From the NCBI RefSeq assembly GCF_018326425.1, contig NZ_AP024601.1:2220001-2284000 (forward strand): a stretch of DNA of 64,000 nt. The letters run 5' to 3'. Shown one piece after another: positions 24,473 through 33,495 of this stretch. The notes beneath the pieces were generated by a model. The model had not been told where the DNA came from, made no database searches, and saw nothing but the letters and a program-made list of their open reading frames with translations. Each line of letters opens with the position of its first letter. The stretch's first letter is position 1. The translations under genes were made by a program, and so were the position numbers. The DNA is from Polycladomyces abyssicola (GTDB taxonomy: Bacteria > Bacillota > Bacilli > Thermoactinomycetales > JIR-001).

Positions 24473-26734
24473 CTACGCTGGGGGTTGATGCCAACGTCGC
24501 AACAATTGGACCAGAGCGCTGTTGCGCTCATCCCCCCGAGTTTGCTGGGCACCCATGCGAATGGCTTCCCGTTCTCCGCACAAGATCAGATACGATTTGC
24601 TGCGTGTTACCGCCGTGTAGATCAGGTTGCGCCTCAGCATTCTTCTGTAGGCGTGGACCACGGGGAAAATGACGATGGGAAACTCCGATCCTTGTGCTTT
24701 GTGGACGGAACAAGCGTAGGCCAATGAAAGCTGATTCAGTTGGTTGCGTTTGTATGGCACTTCCATTCGATCAAACCGCACCCAACAGACCGGTTCGTCA
24801 GTCGCCGCCGTTTCCTCGATCGCGATGATGATACCCATATCCCCGTTGTAAATGGGATGTTCCGGGTGGTTGACAAGCTGGAGTACTTTGTCCCCAATAC
24901 GGAAAACGGTTTCACCCCAGGTGATTTCCCGGACGCCATCCCGTTTGGGATTGACCGCTTCCTGAATCGCCCTGTTGATGCGATTGACGCCGGCGGGACC
25001 TTTGTACATCGGGGCCAATACCTGCACGTCAAACAGCGTATAGCCCTTTTTAATGGCTTGTTGGTACGTTTGGAGCACCACATCGACGACTTGTTCCTGG
25101 GTACAGGGAAAAAAACGTCGATCCGGCATGGGGCGGACCAGATCGGCCGGGACTTCCCCCTTTTTCAAGGCGTGTGCTAACGTAATGATGGAAGAACCTT
25201 CTTCCTGCCGGAAGATCTCCGTCAGCTCCACGCGCGGAATGTCCTCTACCTGCAACAGATGTTGAAGTACCTGGCCGGGACCGACAGAGGGGAGTTGATC
25301 CTGATCCCCTACCAACACCACTTGCATGCCTTTGGGAATCGCCCGGAACAATTGATTGGCCAACCAGATATCCATCATCGACACCTCGTCGACGATCAGC
25401 AACGATCCCTCGATGGGATTGTCCGCATTTCGCTCAAAAAAGTCTCCTCTCCATCCCAGCAGTCGGTGGATCGTCATCGCCGGCAGGCCTGTTGCTTCCG
25501 ACATTCGCTTCGCTGCTCTGCCCGTGGGTGCAACCAGTCGGATCGGGTAAGGCCGGTCGGTCCCTTCGTAAACGACTGGATCAAGCGAGCACTCGTGCAA
25601 ACGGGCAAACAGATGACAAATCCCGCGTATGACAGTGGTCTTGCCGGTGCCGGGTCCCCCTGTCAAAATCATCAAAGGGGAAGAAACTGCTTTCATCATC
25701 GCGTCCCGTTGCCGGTCGGCATACGCCACCCCCAACTCCTCTTCCAACTCACCGATCGCCCGATAGATTTCCTGTACCGGGAAAGTAGGTACTTCCTGTT
25801 CCATCAACAGCCTTACACGCAAAGCGAAGCCGTGCTCCGCATAATACAGAGACGGCAGATAGAAATGTCCTTCCGCTTCCACCAACCGTTCTTCTTCCAC
25901 CATTTGATCCAGCAACTGACGGGCACGATCATCAAACAGAGAGGCGTCTTCTCCGAGCAGCTCTTTCACTTCCGCCAACAGCTGTTCCGGGGTCACATAG
26001 ACATGCCCGTAAGTGTATGCAGCTTCTTTGACGGCGTACAATACCGCCGCCTGAAATCGGGCTGGGGAATCCTGTGCCACTCCTGCTTGACGGGCGATTT
26101 CATCCGCACGACGAAAACCGACCCCTTCGACATCTTCGATCAGTCGGTACGGATTTTCACGCAGGACAGCCATTGTCTCTTCTTTGTATGTCTGTACGAT
26201 TTTCAAGGCCAAAGCGGGCCCGATCCCGAACTCGTACAAATACACCATCGCCTGTTCCAAGGCCTGGTTCTCCCGGATGTTGTCGGCGATGGTCCGGGCC
26301 CGTGCCGGAGTCACCCCCGGGATATCCGCCAAAATATCCGGGTTGGAGCTGATCTTCTCCAGTGCCGCCGGCCCGAGATGTTGGACGATTTTTTCCGCCG
26401 TTTTTCTGCCGACACCGGGAAAAAGTCCGCTGGACAGATATTTGACGACGGCTTCTTCGGATTGGGGCCATTCCTTTTTCACCCGTTGAACCTGAAACTG
26501 CCGCCCATATTTGGGGTGTTGCACCCATTGTCCGTAACAGGTCAACACTTCATCCGGATGCGGGCGAAATAGATGGCCCACCACGACGGTTTCCGATTGG
26601 TCCGTCAGCTCCGAAGCTTCAAGGATTTTCAACAGGTACACCCCGAAGCCGTTTTCTTCATTGTGGTAGATCTCCTGGATGACGGCACCTTTGAGATACT
26701 GTTCTCCCCAAAGGTCGAGCCCGGACTGTTGCAT
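24473..26734 (-). CDS. recD2: ATP-dependent DNA helicase RecD2
   Basis: The 753-residue protein has the RecD2-specific N-terminal region with OB-like and helix-hairpin-helix parts (GLFPGVGRKTAEKIVQHLG, ILADIPGVTPARARTIADNIR, VEGVGFRRADEIARQAGV). A superfamily 1B helicase core follows: Walker A GGPGTGKTT, VAPTGRAAKRMSE, Walker B LIVDEVSMMD, VGDQDQLPSVGPGQVL, and motif VI YTAVTRSKSYLIL near the end. It unwinds DNA 5' to 3' and works in replication-fork maintenance and mismatch-repair-related processes, without RecBC. ATG 26734 is preferred; a GTG 12 bases upstream is inside the AAGAGGTG ribosome site. Confidence 0.95.
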   Translation of the reverse strand: MQQSGLDLWGEQYLKGAVIQEIYHNEENGFGVYLLKILEASELTDQSETVVVGHLFRPHPDEVLTCYGQWVQHPKYGRQFQVQRVKKEWPQSEEAVVKYLSSGLFPGVGRKTAEKIVQHLGPAALEKISSNPDILADIPGVTPARARTIADNIRENQALEQAMVYLYEFGIGPALALKIVQTYKEETMAVLRENPYRLIEDVEGVGFRRADEIARQAGVAQDSPARFQAAVLYAVKEAAYTYGHVYVTPEQLLAEVKELLGEDASLFDDRARQLLDQMVEEERLVEAEGHFYLPSLYYAEHGFALRVRLLMEQEVPTFPVQEIYRAIGELEEELGVAYADRQRDAMMKAVSSPLMILTGGPGTGKTTVIRGICHLFARLHECSLDPVVYEGTDRPYPIRLVAPTGRAAKRMSEATGLPAMTIHRLLGWRGDFFERNADNPIEGSLLIVDEVSMMDIWLANQLFRAIPKGMQVVLVGDQDQLPSVGPGQVLQHLLQVEDIPRVELTEIFRQEEGSSIITLAHALKKGEVPADLVRPMPDRRFFPCTQEQVVDVVLQTYQQAIKKGYTLFDVQVLAPMYKGPAGVNRINRAIQEAVNPKRDGVREITWGETVFRIGDKVLQLVNHPEHPIYNGDMGIIIAIEETAATDEPVCWVRFDRMEVPYKRNQLNQLSLAYACSVHKAQGSEFPIVIFPVVHAYRRMLRRNLIYTAVTRSKSYLILCGEREAIRMGAQQTRGDERNSALVQLLRRWHQPPA

Positions 26735-26846
26735 GCTTTTTCGCACCTCTTACCGAACAACCATTCTGATACCAGTATAGTGGGTAAAGAATGCCAAAAG
26801 CCAGAGAAAAAGCAAACTTTTCATCACAAATTCGCAAAATCCAGCG

Positions 26847-27374
26847 TTATTCCCATCCATGGTCCTTCTTTAACTGTTTCACTACGCTTTCCATCGCGCA
26901 TTCGGGGGAACAAAACTGCTCGGGTGCTTTCACTCCGCTTTCCATTCCCCATTCCTCCCGCAGCGGATCCCCCGGGTCGAATTCAAAACCACATTGGATG
27001 CAACGTTGCGTCTGTCGGACGGAATCCAGCGTCTCCTGCACATATTGCACCGCTTCCTCGTTGGGCAATTGAAATCCGTCTTGGATGAGGGCAAACATTT
27101 CTTCCCGGCTGTGAGCGAAGATCGGGTCCTGGTGTTTGTAGTGCGTCGGACTCCACAATCCCCATCGGCCATCGGACAGATGGATCAGGTAATAATCGGG
27201 TGTCAACATCTGCGAAGCCCGTTTCAGTAATTCATAGGATCGAAATCCCAACTCCGCCGCCAAATTGTCCAACAAGGCACTGTCGATTTCCTGCAAGACT
27301 TCTTTCCAATCGATATTGTCCAAGGTAGATTCCCAATCATCCATTCCGTTGATGACATCCCCATCTTTTTTCAT
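26847..27374 (-). CDS. Unknown protein with C-terminal zinc finger, beside the cysteine desulfurase
   Basis: The 175-residue acidic protein has an N-terminal helical part (DDWESTLDNIDWKEVLQEID, ELLKRASQMLT), a central part DYYLIHLSDGRWGLWSPTHY that looks like a small beta domain, and a C-terminal four-Cys treble-clef-like finger: CIQC near residue 125 and CSPEC near 155. ATG 27374 has GAAGGGAG upstream; the open frame to 27506 crosses the desulfurase terminator, so it is rejected as start. In Bacillus the place next to the desulfurase gene is usually held by mnmA (tRNA 2-thiouridylase); this protein is unrelated to MnmA. No family recognised. Confidence 0.75.
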   Translation of the reverse strand: MKKDGDVINGMDDWESTLDNIDWKEVLQEIDSALLDNLAAELGFRSYELLKRASQMLTPDYYLIHLSDGRWGLWSPTHYKHQDPIFAHSREEMFALIQDGFQLPNEEAVQYVQETLDSVRQTQRCIQCGFEFDPGDPLREEWGMESGVKAPEQFCSPECAMESVVKQLKKDHGWE

Positions 27375-27403
27375 CTCTGGTTCTCCCTTCCCTGTTTTTT
27401 CGG

Positions 27404-27436
27404 ATAAAAGAAGTGTTTCGCCTTGCGGCGAAACAC
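27404..27436 (-). terminator. Terminator of the cymR-cysteine desulfurase operon
   Basis: On the minus strand GTGTTTCGCC-GCAA-GGCGAAACAC (27436-27413), a perfect 10-bp stem, is followed by TTCTTTTATCC. Confidence 0.85.
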
Positions 27437-27442
27437 TAAAAT

Positions 27443-27457
27443 TGCTGACAAAGTGGT
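27443..27457. repeat. 15-bp word TGCTGACAAAGTGGT, copy 1
   Basis: The same 15 bases occur at 63982-63996 at the window end. Here the word lies between the desulfurase gene and its terminator. Confidence 0.6.
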
Positions 27458-27527
27458 CGAGGTTGTATCTATGAGTCGGTCCGCTCGCTTTCCCGAATCG
27501 CTCCAACTGTGCCCTGCAAAAAGCGAC

Positions 27528-28670
27528 TCACTGCTCGGTGAGACGACGGACGACGCGGGCGACCGTTTTTGCCGCTTCCGTCACCTGTTCAACCGTATTG
27601 CCCCAACCGAAACTGAACCGGATCGCAGAACGCAAAAGCTCGTCGGGCAAGCCCATCGCTTTCAACACGTGAGAAACCTCCAATGTTCCCGATGTGCAAG
27701 CCGAACCACTGGAGCACGCGATCCCTTCCAGGTCCAGGTTCATCAGCAGGGTTTCGGTTTCTGCTCCAGGGAAACTGACATTGAGCACATGAGGCAGATA
27801 ATGTTCCGGGTGGCCGTTGACGACAAAAGAGATGCCCTCCTGACGCCACGTTTCCAACATCGCTTCCCGGCAGCGTTGTGCTGTGTCGCGATGTTCCTCC
27901 CGGTTGGCCATCGCCAGTTCGGCTGCTTGCCCGAAGCCGACGATCCCGATCACATTTTCCGTGCCGGCTCTCCTTCTGCGCTCCTGCATACCGCCGTGCA
28001 TTTGCGGCTGCAGCGGCACCTTCCGCCCGATATACAACGCACCTACACCTTTGGGCCCGTTAATTTTGTGACTGGACAACGAGAGCAGATCCACCGGCAG
28101 CTTGCGCACATCCAGCGGTTCCGATCCCAGAGCCTGAACGGCGTCAGTGTGAAACCAGACGCCCCGCTCTTTGGCGATTTGCCCGATCTCCTCGATCGGT
28201 TGCAGGGTGCCCACTTCATTATTGCCGTACATGACACTGATGATGGCGGTACGGTCATCGATGGCCCGCTTCAACTCCTCTGTCTGTACGCGTCCATATC
28301 GATCCACCGGTACATAGATGACCTGAAACCCGATTTTTTCCAAATACTGGCACGTGTCCAACACTGCATGATGCTCCACCGTTGTGGTGATGACCCGATC
28401 TTTCCCTTTCTCCCGCATGGCCATCGCCACACCGATCAACGCCAGATTATCCGCCTCGGTTCCCCCGCTGGTAAAGATCAGTTGACCGGGATCAGCATGG
28501 ATCGATGCCGCCACTTGATCACGAGCGCGATCAATCGCCTGTCGTACGGTCCGACCGTAAGCGTGGATACTGGAGGGATTGCCGAAGTGGTCTTCCAAAA
28601 AAGGAAGCATCGCTTCTTTCACTTTAGGATGGATGGGCGTTGTAGCCGCATGATCCAAATAAATCGACAT
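27528..28670 (-). CDS. Cysteine desulfurase (NifS/IscS family, YrvO-like)
   Basis: The 380-residue PLP enzyme removes sulfur from cysteine as a persulfide. It shows YLDHAATTPIHP at the start, the pyridoxal-binding Lys in SLSSHKINGPKGVGALYIG, TSGGTEADNLAL, and the active-site Cys in ACSSGSACTSGTLEVSHVL on a short loop typical of the IscS/NifS class I group. In B. subtilis YrvO donates sulfur to MnmA for 2-thiouridine in tRNA. The start is ATG 28670 (AGGTGAGG upstream). It follows cymR by 17 bp, so both form one operon that ends at the terminator 27404-27436. Confidence 0.94.
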   Translation of the reverse strand: MSIYLDHAATTPIHPKVKEAMLPFLEDHFGNPSSIHAYGRTVRQAIDRARDQVAASIHADPGQLIFTSGGTEADNLALIGVAMAMREKGKDRVITTTVEHHAVLDTCQYLEKIGFQVIYVPVDRYGRVQTEELKRAIDDRTAIISVMYGNNEVGTLQPIEEIGQIAKERGVWFHTDAVQALGSEPLDVRKLPVDLLSLSSHKINGPKGVGALYIGRKVPLQPQMHGGMQERRRRAGTENVIGIVGFGQAAELAMANREEHRDTAQRCREAMLETWRQEGISFVVNGHPEHYLPHVLNVSFPGAETETLLMNLDLEGIACSSGSACTSGTLEVSHVLKAMGLPDELLRSAIRFSFGWGNTVEQVTEAAKTVARVVRRLTEQ

Positions 28671-28687
28671 CGTCCTCACCTGCTGTT

Positions 28688-29107
28688 TTAAATATAAAAC
28701 ATATATGCGTCACTTTGTCCATCCGGGGTGTAATGGATCAAATCGGCCAACGTCGTGTTGTCTAACACATCGGCAATCGCATCCCGAATGCGTTTCCACA
28801 AGTCTCGACGGGCCGGATCGTCCTCTTCGGAAAACTCCACCGGAGAGATAGGTCCCTCCAAAACGCGAATCACATCCCCTGCGGTGATCTCCTCCGGAGG
28901 CCGTGCCAGTATGTATCCCCCATACGCTCCACGTACACTGCGTACCAAACCGGCATTACGCAGGGGAGAAATCAATTGTTCCAAATAGTGTTCTGACAGC
29001 TGATGGCGTTCTGCGACACTTTTCAGTGATGTCGGTCCTTCTCCGTATCGCCGGGCCAAATCCATCATGATGGTTAATCCGTATCGTCCTTTGGTGGACA
29101 CTTTCAC
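28688..29107 (-). CDS. cymR: Rrf2 family repressor CymR (cysteine metabolism)
   Basis: The 139-residue protein has the Rrf2 winged helix (MKVSTKGRYGLTIMMDLA, LKSVAERHQLSEHYLEQLI, RNAGLVRSVRGAYGGYILA). It contains no cysteine at all, which sets it apart from Fe-S members such as IscR and agrees with CymR, the master repressor of cysteine and sulfur genes that binds DNA in complex with the O-acetylserine sulfhydrylase CysK. Position directly before the desulfurase gene is the same as in B. subtilis. No regulator site was identified in the 260-bp region upstream. Confidence 0.9.
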   Translation of the reverse strand: MKVSTKGRYGLTIMMDLARRYGEGPTSLKSVAERHQLSEHYLEQLISPLRNAGLVRSVRGAYGGYILARPPEEITAGDVIRVLEGPISPVEFSEEDDPARRDLWKRIRDAIADVLDNTTLADLIHYTPDGQSDAYMFYI

Positions 29108-29369
29108 CGATTCACACCTCTTCCTCGTTTCAGTCCCATCTTCGCTCTCCCCAAATTGTACCGAAACTCGCCAAATCCGTCCAATCTGCTTCGTTGATTA
29201 TTCTTATTATGGTCCGATATATCAGATCCTAGTGTATATCTGCTTAGAGAAAAATGCCCATGATTTTCTTCAGCTCACGTCCTGGTGAATGAAACCGAAG
29301 TTGATCTAGAACGCTTGTTCTTGTACCCTGTAATCAGGAAGTTGCAGAGAATTGAAGAGGAGAAGTGCG

Positions 29370-30716
29370 ATGGATCTGTTTGAATACGGACGACAACAGG
29401 AATCGGAAAAACGCGCTCCGTTGGCTGCCCGCATGCGGCCGCGCACATTGGACGAAATCGTGGGCCAATCCCATATCATCGGCAAGGGCAGGCTGCTCCG
29501 CCGGGCCATCGAAGCGGATCAGCTTAGCTCGCTCATCCTGTACGGTCCGCCCGGAACGGGAAAAACCACATTGGCCCGCGTGATCGCCAATACCACCAGT
29601 GCCCATTTTGAACAGATCAACGCGGTCACAGCCGGGGTTTCGGATATCCGTCGTCTCATTCAGGAGGCACAGGAGCGCTTGGGTATGTACGGGCAGAAAA
29701 CGGTGCTGTTTATCGACGAAATCCACCGCTTCAACAAGTCACAGCAAGATGCTCTGTTACCTTCGGTGGAAGACGGCACCATCATCCTGATCGGAGCAAC
29801 GACGGAAAATCCGTCTTTCGAAGTCAATCCGGCCTTGTTGTCCCGATCACGCCTCTTTCAGCTGCATCCAATCGGAGAAGAGGATCTGATGACCCTGATC
29901 CGTCGGGCGCTGGCGGATGAACATCGCGGATTGGGCGCATACCGCGTTGAAGTGGAAGAAGCTGCTTTGCAGCACATTGTGCGGATGGCAGGCGGTGATG
30001 CGCGCAACGCCCTCAATGCCATCGAACTGGCTGTCCTTACCACCGATCCGGATGAAGACGGTGTCCGACGCATCACATTGGAAGTAGCGGAGGAGTCCAT
30101 CCAACGAAAAGTGATCCGCTATGACAAAAGCGGGGACCAACATTATGACACCGTCTCCGCTTTCATCAAGAGCATGCGCGGTTCCGACCCCGATGCCGCA
30201 TTGTATTATCTGGCCAAAATGATCCAGGCCGGGGAAGATCCCCGGTTTATCGCCCGACGGGTGTTTATCCATGCAGCGGAAGACGTGGGAATGGCCGATC
30301 CGCGAGCGCTATTGATCGCCTCGGCGGCTGCACATGCGGTGGAATTCATTGGCATGCCGGAAGCACAAATCCCGCTGGCACAAGCCGTCATCTACATTGC
30401 CACCGCTCCCAAAAGCAATGCCGTCGTTCGCGGGATCAATGAAGCGATGGAAGCGGTGAAAAAGGAATCACGCGGGGAAGTCCCCCCGCATTTGCGGGAT
30501 GCCCATTTCCCTGGCGCCAAAGGACAAAATCGGGGCATCGGCTATCAATATCCGCACAATTATCCGCGTGGTTACGTCCCGCAACAATATTTACCGGACG
30601 AACATGTCGGCAAAACGTTTTATCACCCGACCGATATGGGTTATGAAGGGAAATTGCAACAGTTTCTTCGTTGGATGAAAGGAGAGTCGGGGAAAGGGAC
30701 GGATCGGGAAAATTGA
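29370..30716 (+). CDS. rarA: AAA+ ATPase RarA (MgsA), replication-associated recombination protein
   Basis: The 448-residue protein shows RARARTLDEIVGQ-type clamp-loader features: PRTLDEIVGQSHIIGKG, Walker A YGPPGTGKTTLAR, Walker B VLFIDEIHRFNKSQQD, sensor 1 IGATTENPSFEVN, sensor 2 GGDARNALNAIE, and the MgsA C-terminal domain (YDKSGDQHYDTVSAFIKSMRGSDPDAALYYLA...). It acts at stalled replication forks together with the sliding clamp or SSB. The start is ATG 29370 with GAAGAGGAG upstream; the earlier TTG at 29352 overlaps that site. It is transcribed away from cymR. Confidence 0.95.
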   Translation: MDLFEYGRQQESEKRAPLAARMRPRTLDEIVGQSHIIGKGRLLRRAIEADQLSSLILYGPPGTGKTTLARVIANTTSAHFEQINAVTAGVSDIRRLIQEAQERLGMYGQKTVLFIDEIHRFNKSQQDALLPSVEDGTIILIGATTENPSFEVNPALLSRSRLFQLHPIGEEDLMTLIRRALADEHRGLGAYRVEVEEAALQHIVRMAGGDARNALNAIELAVLTTDPDEDGVRRITLEVAEESIQRKVIRYDKSGDQHYDTVSAFIKSMRGSDPDAALYYLAKMIQAGEDPRFIARRVFIHAAEDVGMADPRALLIASAAAHAVEFIGMPEAQIPLAQAVIYIATAPKSNAVVRGINEAMEAVKKESRGEVPPHLRDAHFPGAKGQNRGIGYQYPHNYPRGYVPQQYLPDEHVGKTFYHPTDMGYEGKLQQFLRWMKGESGKGTDREN

Positions 30717-30741
30717 GGGCGAAAGATGGTTTTCTCTCATC

Positions 30742-31317
30742 TCAGACGCGTCGCGCTTCCATCTGCTCCACCAAGGCAAATACCTGCTTCCAACTGGTAA
30801 TGCGCGGCAAATCATGGGGGTAATTCCGATTGTACACCGCGTCGACGATGACGGTCGGAATTCCCGCCTCCACCAAACGGTCCAGATGTTGCGGCGCGTC
30901 TTCAAAAAACAGTTCGATGCCAAGACGCCGGGCCACTTCCGCCTTGTTTTGCGCACTCATGTTCAGATTCTCGCCATTGTAGGGGAAACCATGCTTTTTT
31001 AACCACTTTTTCGTGATATCCACAATATTCGGCTTCCCTGGACGTGCAGTGATGAAGTGGATCTCGTGACCCTGTTGCTGCAATTGGGTCAAAACTTCAG
31101 CCGCATCGGGAAGCGGAACGGCCAGAGAGTAGATTTTGTGTTCCAGCTTGCGCCACAGGTGGGCGCCTTCTTTTTTGCTCAAACCGTAAGCCTTGTCCAA
31201 GTGAAACTCCTTGACGTCCTCCCGTTTTATTTTGCGGTTGAGTGCCTCGTTGTACACTTGGACGGCGGCCGATTGTGTATCTTTGATGGTCCCGTCGATG
31301 TCGACGCCGATTTTCAT
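30742..31317 (-). CDS. HAD family nucleotidase, 5'-nucleotidase/YqfW-like
   Basis: The 191-residue protein has the HAD nucleophile motif I as GVDIDGTIKDT (D6, D8), motif II in HFITARPGKP, a Lys in QNKAEVARRLG and motif IV as FFEDAPQHLD. The arrangement matches the 5'(3')-deoxyribonucleotidase-like NT5C group (UPF0655/YqfW in Bacillus), which dephosphorylates nucleoside monophosphates; the exact substrate is inferred only from the family. It ends 25 bp after the convergent rarA gene. Its own start lies just downstream of the 6S RNA gene, in the same orientation. Confidence 0.83.
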   Translation of the reverse strand: MKIGVDIDGTIKDTQSAAVQVYNEALNRKIKREDVKEFHLDKAYGLSKKEGAHLWRKLEHKIYSLAVPLPDAAEVLTQLQQQGHEIHFITARPGKPNIVDITKKWLKKHGFPYNGENLNMSAQNKAEVARRLGIELFFEDAPQHLDRLVEAGIPTVIVDAVYNRNYPHDLPRITSWKQVFALVEQMEARRV

Positions 31318-31387
31318 CTTCCCCCTCCTCGTTGCAGCGATAACATCGTTCAGTCTTCCCCGGAACCAAAAAACTTATGAAATAAAA

Positions 31388-31573
31388 AAAGAGCCCCATT
31401 ATGCCGTGGCTCCCTTAGTTTTGAACCTGCTCTCTCGCAGGTGGGTGCCCTGCGCCTGAGTTCACGGGTCCTCTCCCCGGAGGCTTCCGCTCCCCCAGAC
31501 GACGCCGGGCTCCCTTTTGTAATGGTGTTGGCTCAAAACTTTCGGTGGTTCACGTACATCGCAGGGCTCTTAT
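31388..31573 (-). ncRNA. ssrS: 6S RNA (SsrS/BsrA type)
   Basis: About 185 nt on the minus strand. The ends pair (AGAGCCC at 31570 with GGGGCTCT at 31390, followed by TTTTTTT), forming closing stem and terminator together. The interior has the features of Bacillota 6S RNA: CCCTGCGATGTACGTGAACC near the 5' end, GTTTTGAGCCAACACC, AAAAGGGAGCCCGGC, GGGGAGAGGACCCGTGAACT and CAGGTTCAAAACTAAGGGAG. 6S RNA imitates an open promoter and binds sigma-A RNA polymerase. In B. subtilis 6S-1 also lies directly downstream of aspS. A possible promoter is TTGAAT-N17-TAACAT just upstream. Confidence 0.93.
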
Positions 31574-31631
31574 CGTGCTTATATGTTACCACATCGTTTC
31601 CCCTTATTCAAGCACCATTCTTCCCAATAGA

Positions 31632-31665
31632 GCGTGTCTAAGGAAACGAATTTACCAGACACGCC
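31632..31665 (-). repeat. 34-nt palindromic element with GCGTGTCT ends
   Basis: GCGTGTCT (31632-31639) and AGACACGC (31658-31665) are reverse complements; the right side extends to ACCAGACACGCCCTAA, identical over 16 bases to the element near 16611-16626. Such ends resemble terminal inverted repeats of IS5-group elements (inference). Confidence 0.6.
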
Positions 31666-31694
31666 CTAATGGAGATGGGATGACCGGACAAACC

Positions 31695-33482
31695 CTATTC
31701 TGCCTTTTGGGTCACTTCTTCTCGTACGGTGATGTGCAATTCGTCCAATTGCCGTTCATCAACCGGCGACGGTGCTTCCGTCATCAGGCAGCTGGCGCTG
31801 GCCGTTTTCGGGAACGCGATGCAGTCCCGCAGGTTACTCCGGCCCGCCAACAGCATCACCAAACGATCGAATCCGAAGGCGATGCCACCGTGCGGCGGTG
31901 CCCCGTATTCAAAGGCTTCCAGCAAGAAACCGAATTTTTCCCGCGCTTCGTCCATTGACAGACCCAACGCTTCAAACATGGCCTCCTGCACTTCCCGACG
32001 GTGGATCCGTTGGCTGCCCCCGCCGATCTCATATCCGTTGAGCACCATGTCGTACGCTTGCGCCCGAACGCGGCCTGGGTCGGTTTTCAACAACGGAATA
32101 TCCTCTTCCACCGGCATGGTGAATGGATGGTGCATCGCGTAGTACCGTTTCGTTTCCTCGTCATATTCCAGCAGCGGAAATTCAGTGATCCAAGCGAACC
32201 GGTATGCGTTCGGGTCGATCAAGTTCAGATGTTTACCCAGCTTCAGCCGCAGTTCGCCCAATACATGGGCCACCACTTGGGGCCGGTCGGCCACGAACAG
32301 AAGCAAGTCGCCCGTTTCTGCTTCGGTCGCCTCGCGAATACGATCCCATTCTTCCTCGCTCAGGAATTTGGCGACAGGACCTTTGCGCCCCTCCTCTTTT
32401 ACTGCCAGCCAGGCGAGACCTTTGGCTCCCAGCTGTTGTGCCGTTTCTCCCCAGCTGTCGATCTCTTTTCGGCTCCAGCCCGCACATCCTTTGACATTGA
32501 TCGCTTTGACCTGGCCGCCTGCGGCCACTGTGGAGGAAAACACCTTAAATCCGCTGTTTCTCACGATCTCGGACAGGTCGACGAGTTCCATGCCAAAACG
32601 CAGGTCCGGTTTGTCCGAACCGTATTTCTCCATCGCCTCCCGATAAGTGATCCGCGGGAAGGGACGCTCCACCTCCACCCCGATCGTTTCACGGAAGAGC
32701 GTCGCCACCATCTCTTCCATCATCTCCAGGAAGGCTTCCTGCGGCAGGAACGACGCTTCGATATCGATCTGGGTAAATTCGGGTTGCCGGTCTGCCCGCA
32801 AATCCTCATCCCGGAAACATCGGGCAATCTGGAAGTACCGCTCCATCCCCGCTACCATCAAGAGCTGTTTGAACAATTGAGGCGATTGGGGCAAAGCGTA
32901 GAATTCGCCCGGATGTACCCGACTAGGAACCAGATAGTCACGTGCGCCTTCCGGTGTGCTCTTGGTCAACATGGGTGTTTCCACTTCGATGAAACCGCGC
33001 TCATCCAAGAAACGGCGCACCACTTGCATCGCACGGTGACGAAGGATCAGCGTCTGTTGCATCACCGGCCGCCGGAGATCGAGATACCGGTATTTGAGCC
33101 GTACCGGTTCGTCCACGTCCACCTGATCTTGAATGACAAACGGCGGTGTTTTGGCCGGGGTGAGAATTTCGATCTCCTCGGCCTGCACCTCGATTTCCCC
33201 CGTCTCCAGCTTGGGGTTGACCGTCTCCGGCGAGCGGTTGATCACTTTTCCTCTGACCGCCAATACGTACTCGCTCCGGACCTTTTGGGCAATTTCCACA
33301 GCGGCGGGCGATGTTTCCGGATTGCACACCACTTGTACCAATCCGGAGCGATCGCGAAGATCGAGGAAGATCAATCCGCCGAAATCGCGTTGTTTATGAA
33401 CCCAACCGTTGAGGACGACTTCCTGACCCACATGTTCTTTTCGCAACTCACCGCAATGATGCGTTTTATGCACGCTCTCCAT
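31695..33482 (-). CDS. aspS: Aspartyl-tRNA synthetase
   Basis: The 595-residue class IIb synthetase has an N-terminal OB anticodon-binding domain (about 1-105, [26 protein letters not shown]), the catalytic core with motif 2 [18 protein letters not shown] and motif 3 [15 protein letters not shown], and the bacterial GAD insertion (about 285-420). It charges tRNA-Asp (or both tRNA-Asp and tRNA-Asn in non-discriminating types). GGAGG precedes the ATG. It begins 13 bp after hisS and shares its T-box-controlled transcript. Confidence 0.97.
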   Translation of the reverse strand: MESVHKTHHCGELRKEHVGQEVVLNGWVHKQRDFGGLIFLDLRDRSGLVQVVCNPETSPAAVEIAQKVRSEYVLAVRGKVINRSPETVNPKLETGEIEVQAEEIEILTPAKTPPFVIQDQVDVDEPVRLKYRYLDLRRPVMQQTLILRHRAMQVVRRFLDERGFIEVETPMLTKSTPEGARDYLVPSRVHPGEFYALPQSPQLFKQLLMVAGMERYFQIARCFRDEDLRADRQPEFTQIDIEASFLPQEAFLEMMEEMVATLFRETIGVEVERPFPRITYREAMEKYGSDKPDLRFGMELVDLSEIVRNSGFKVFSSTVAAGGQVKAINVKGCAGWSRKEIDSWGETAQQLGAKGLAWLAVKEEGRKGPVAKFLSEEEWDRIREATEAETGDLLLFVADRPQVVAHVLGELRLKLGKHLNLIDPNAYRFAWITEFPLLEYDEETKRYYAMHHPFTMPVEEDIPLLKTDPGRVRAQAYDMVLNGYEIGGGSQRIHRREVQEAMFEALGLSMDEAREKFGFLLEAFEYGAPPHGGIAFGFDRLVMLLAGRSNLRDCIAFPKTASASCLMTEAPSPVDERQLDELHITVREEVTQKAE

Positions 33483-33495
33483 CCCTTAATACCTC

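Noticed and set aside
25259-26572. 437-codon plus-strand open frame
   Set aside because: Shadow of recD2; the minus-strand gene has all helicase motifs.
27423-28691. 422-codon plus-strand open frame
   Set aside because: Shadow of the cysteine desulfurase gene.
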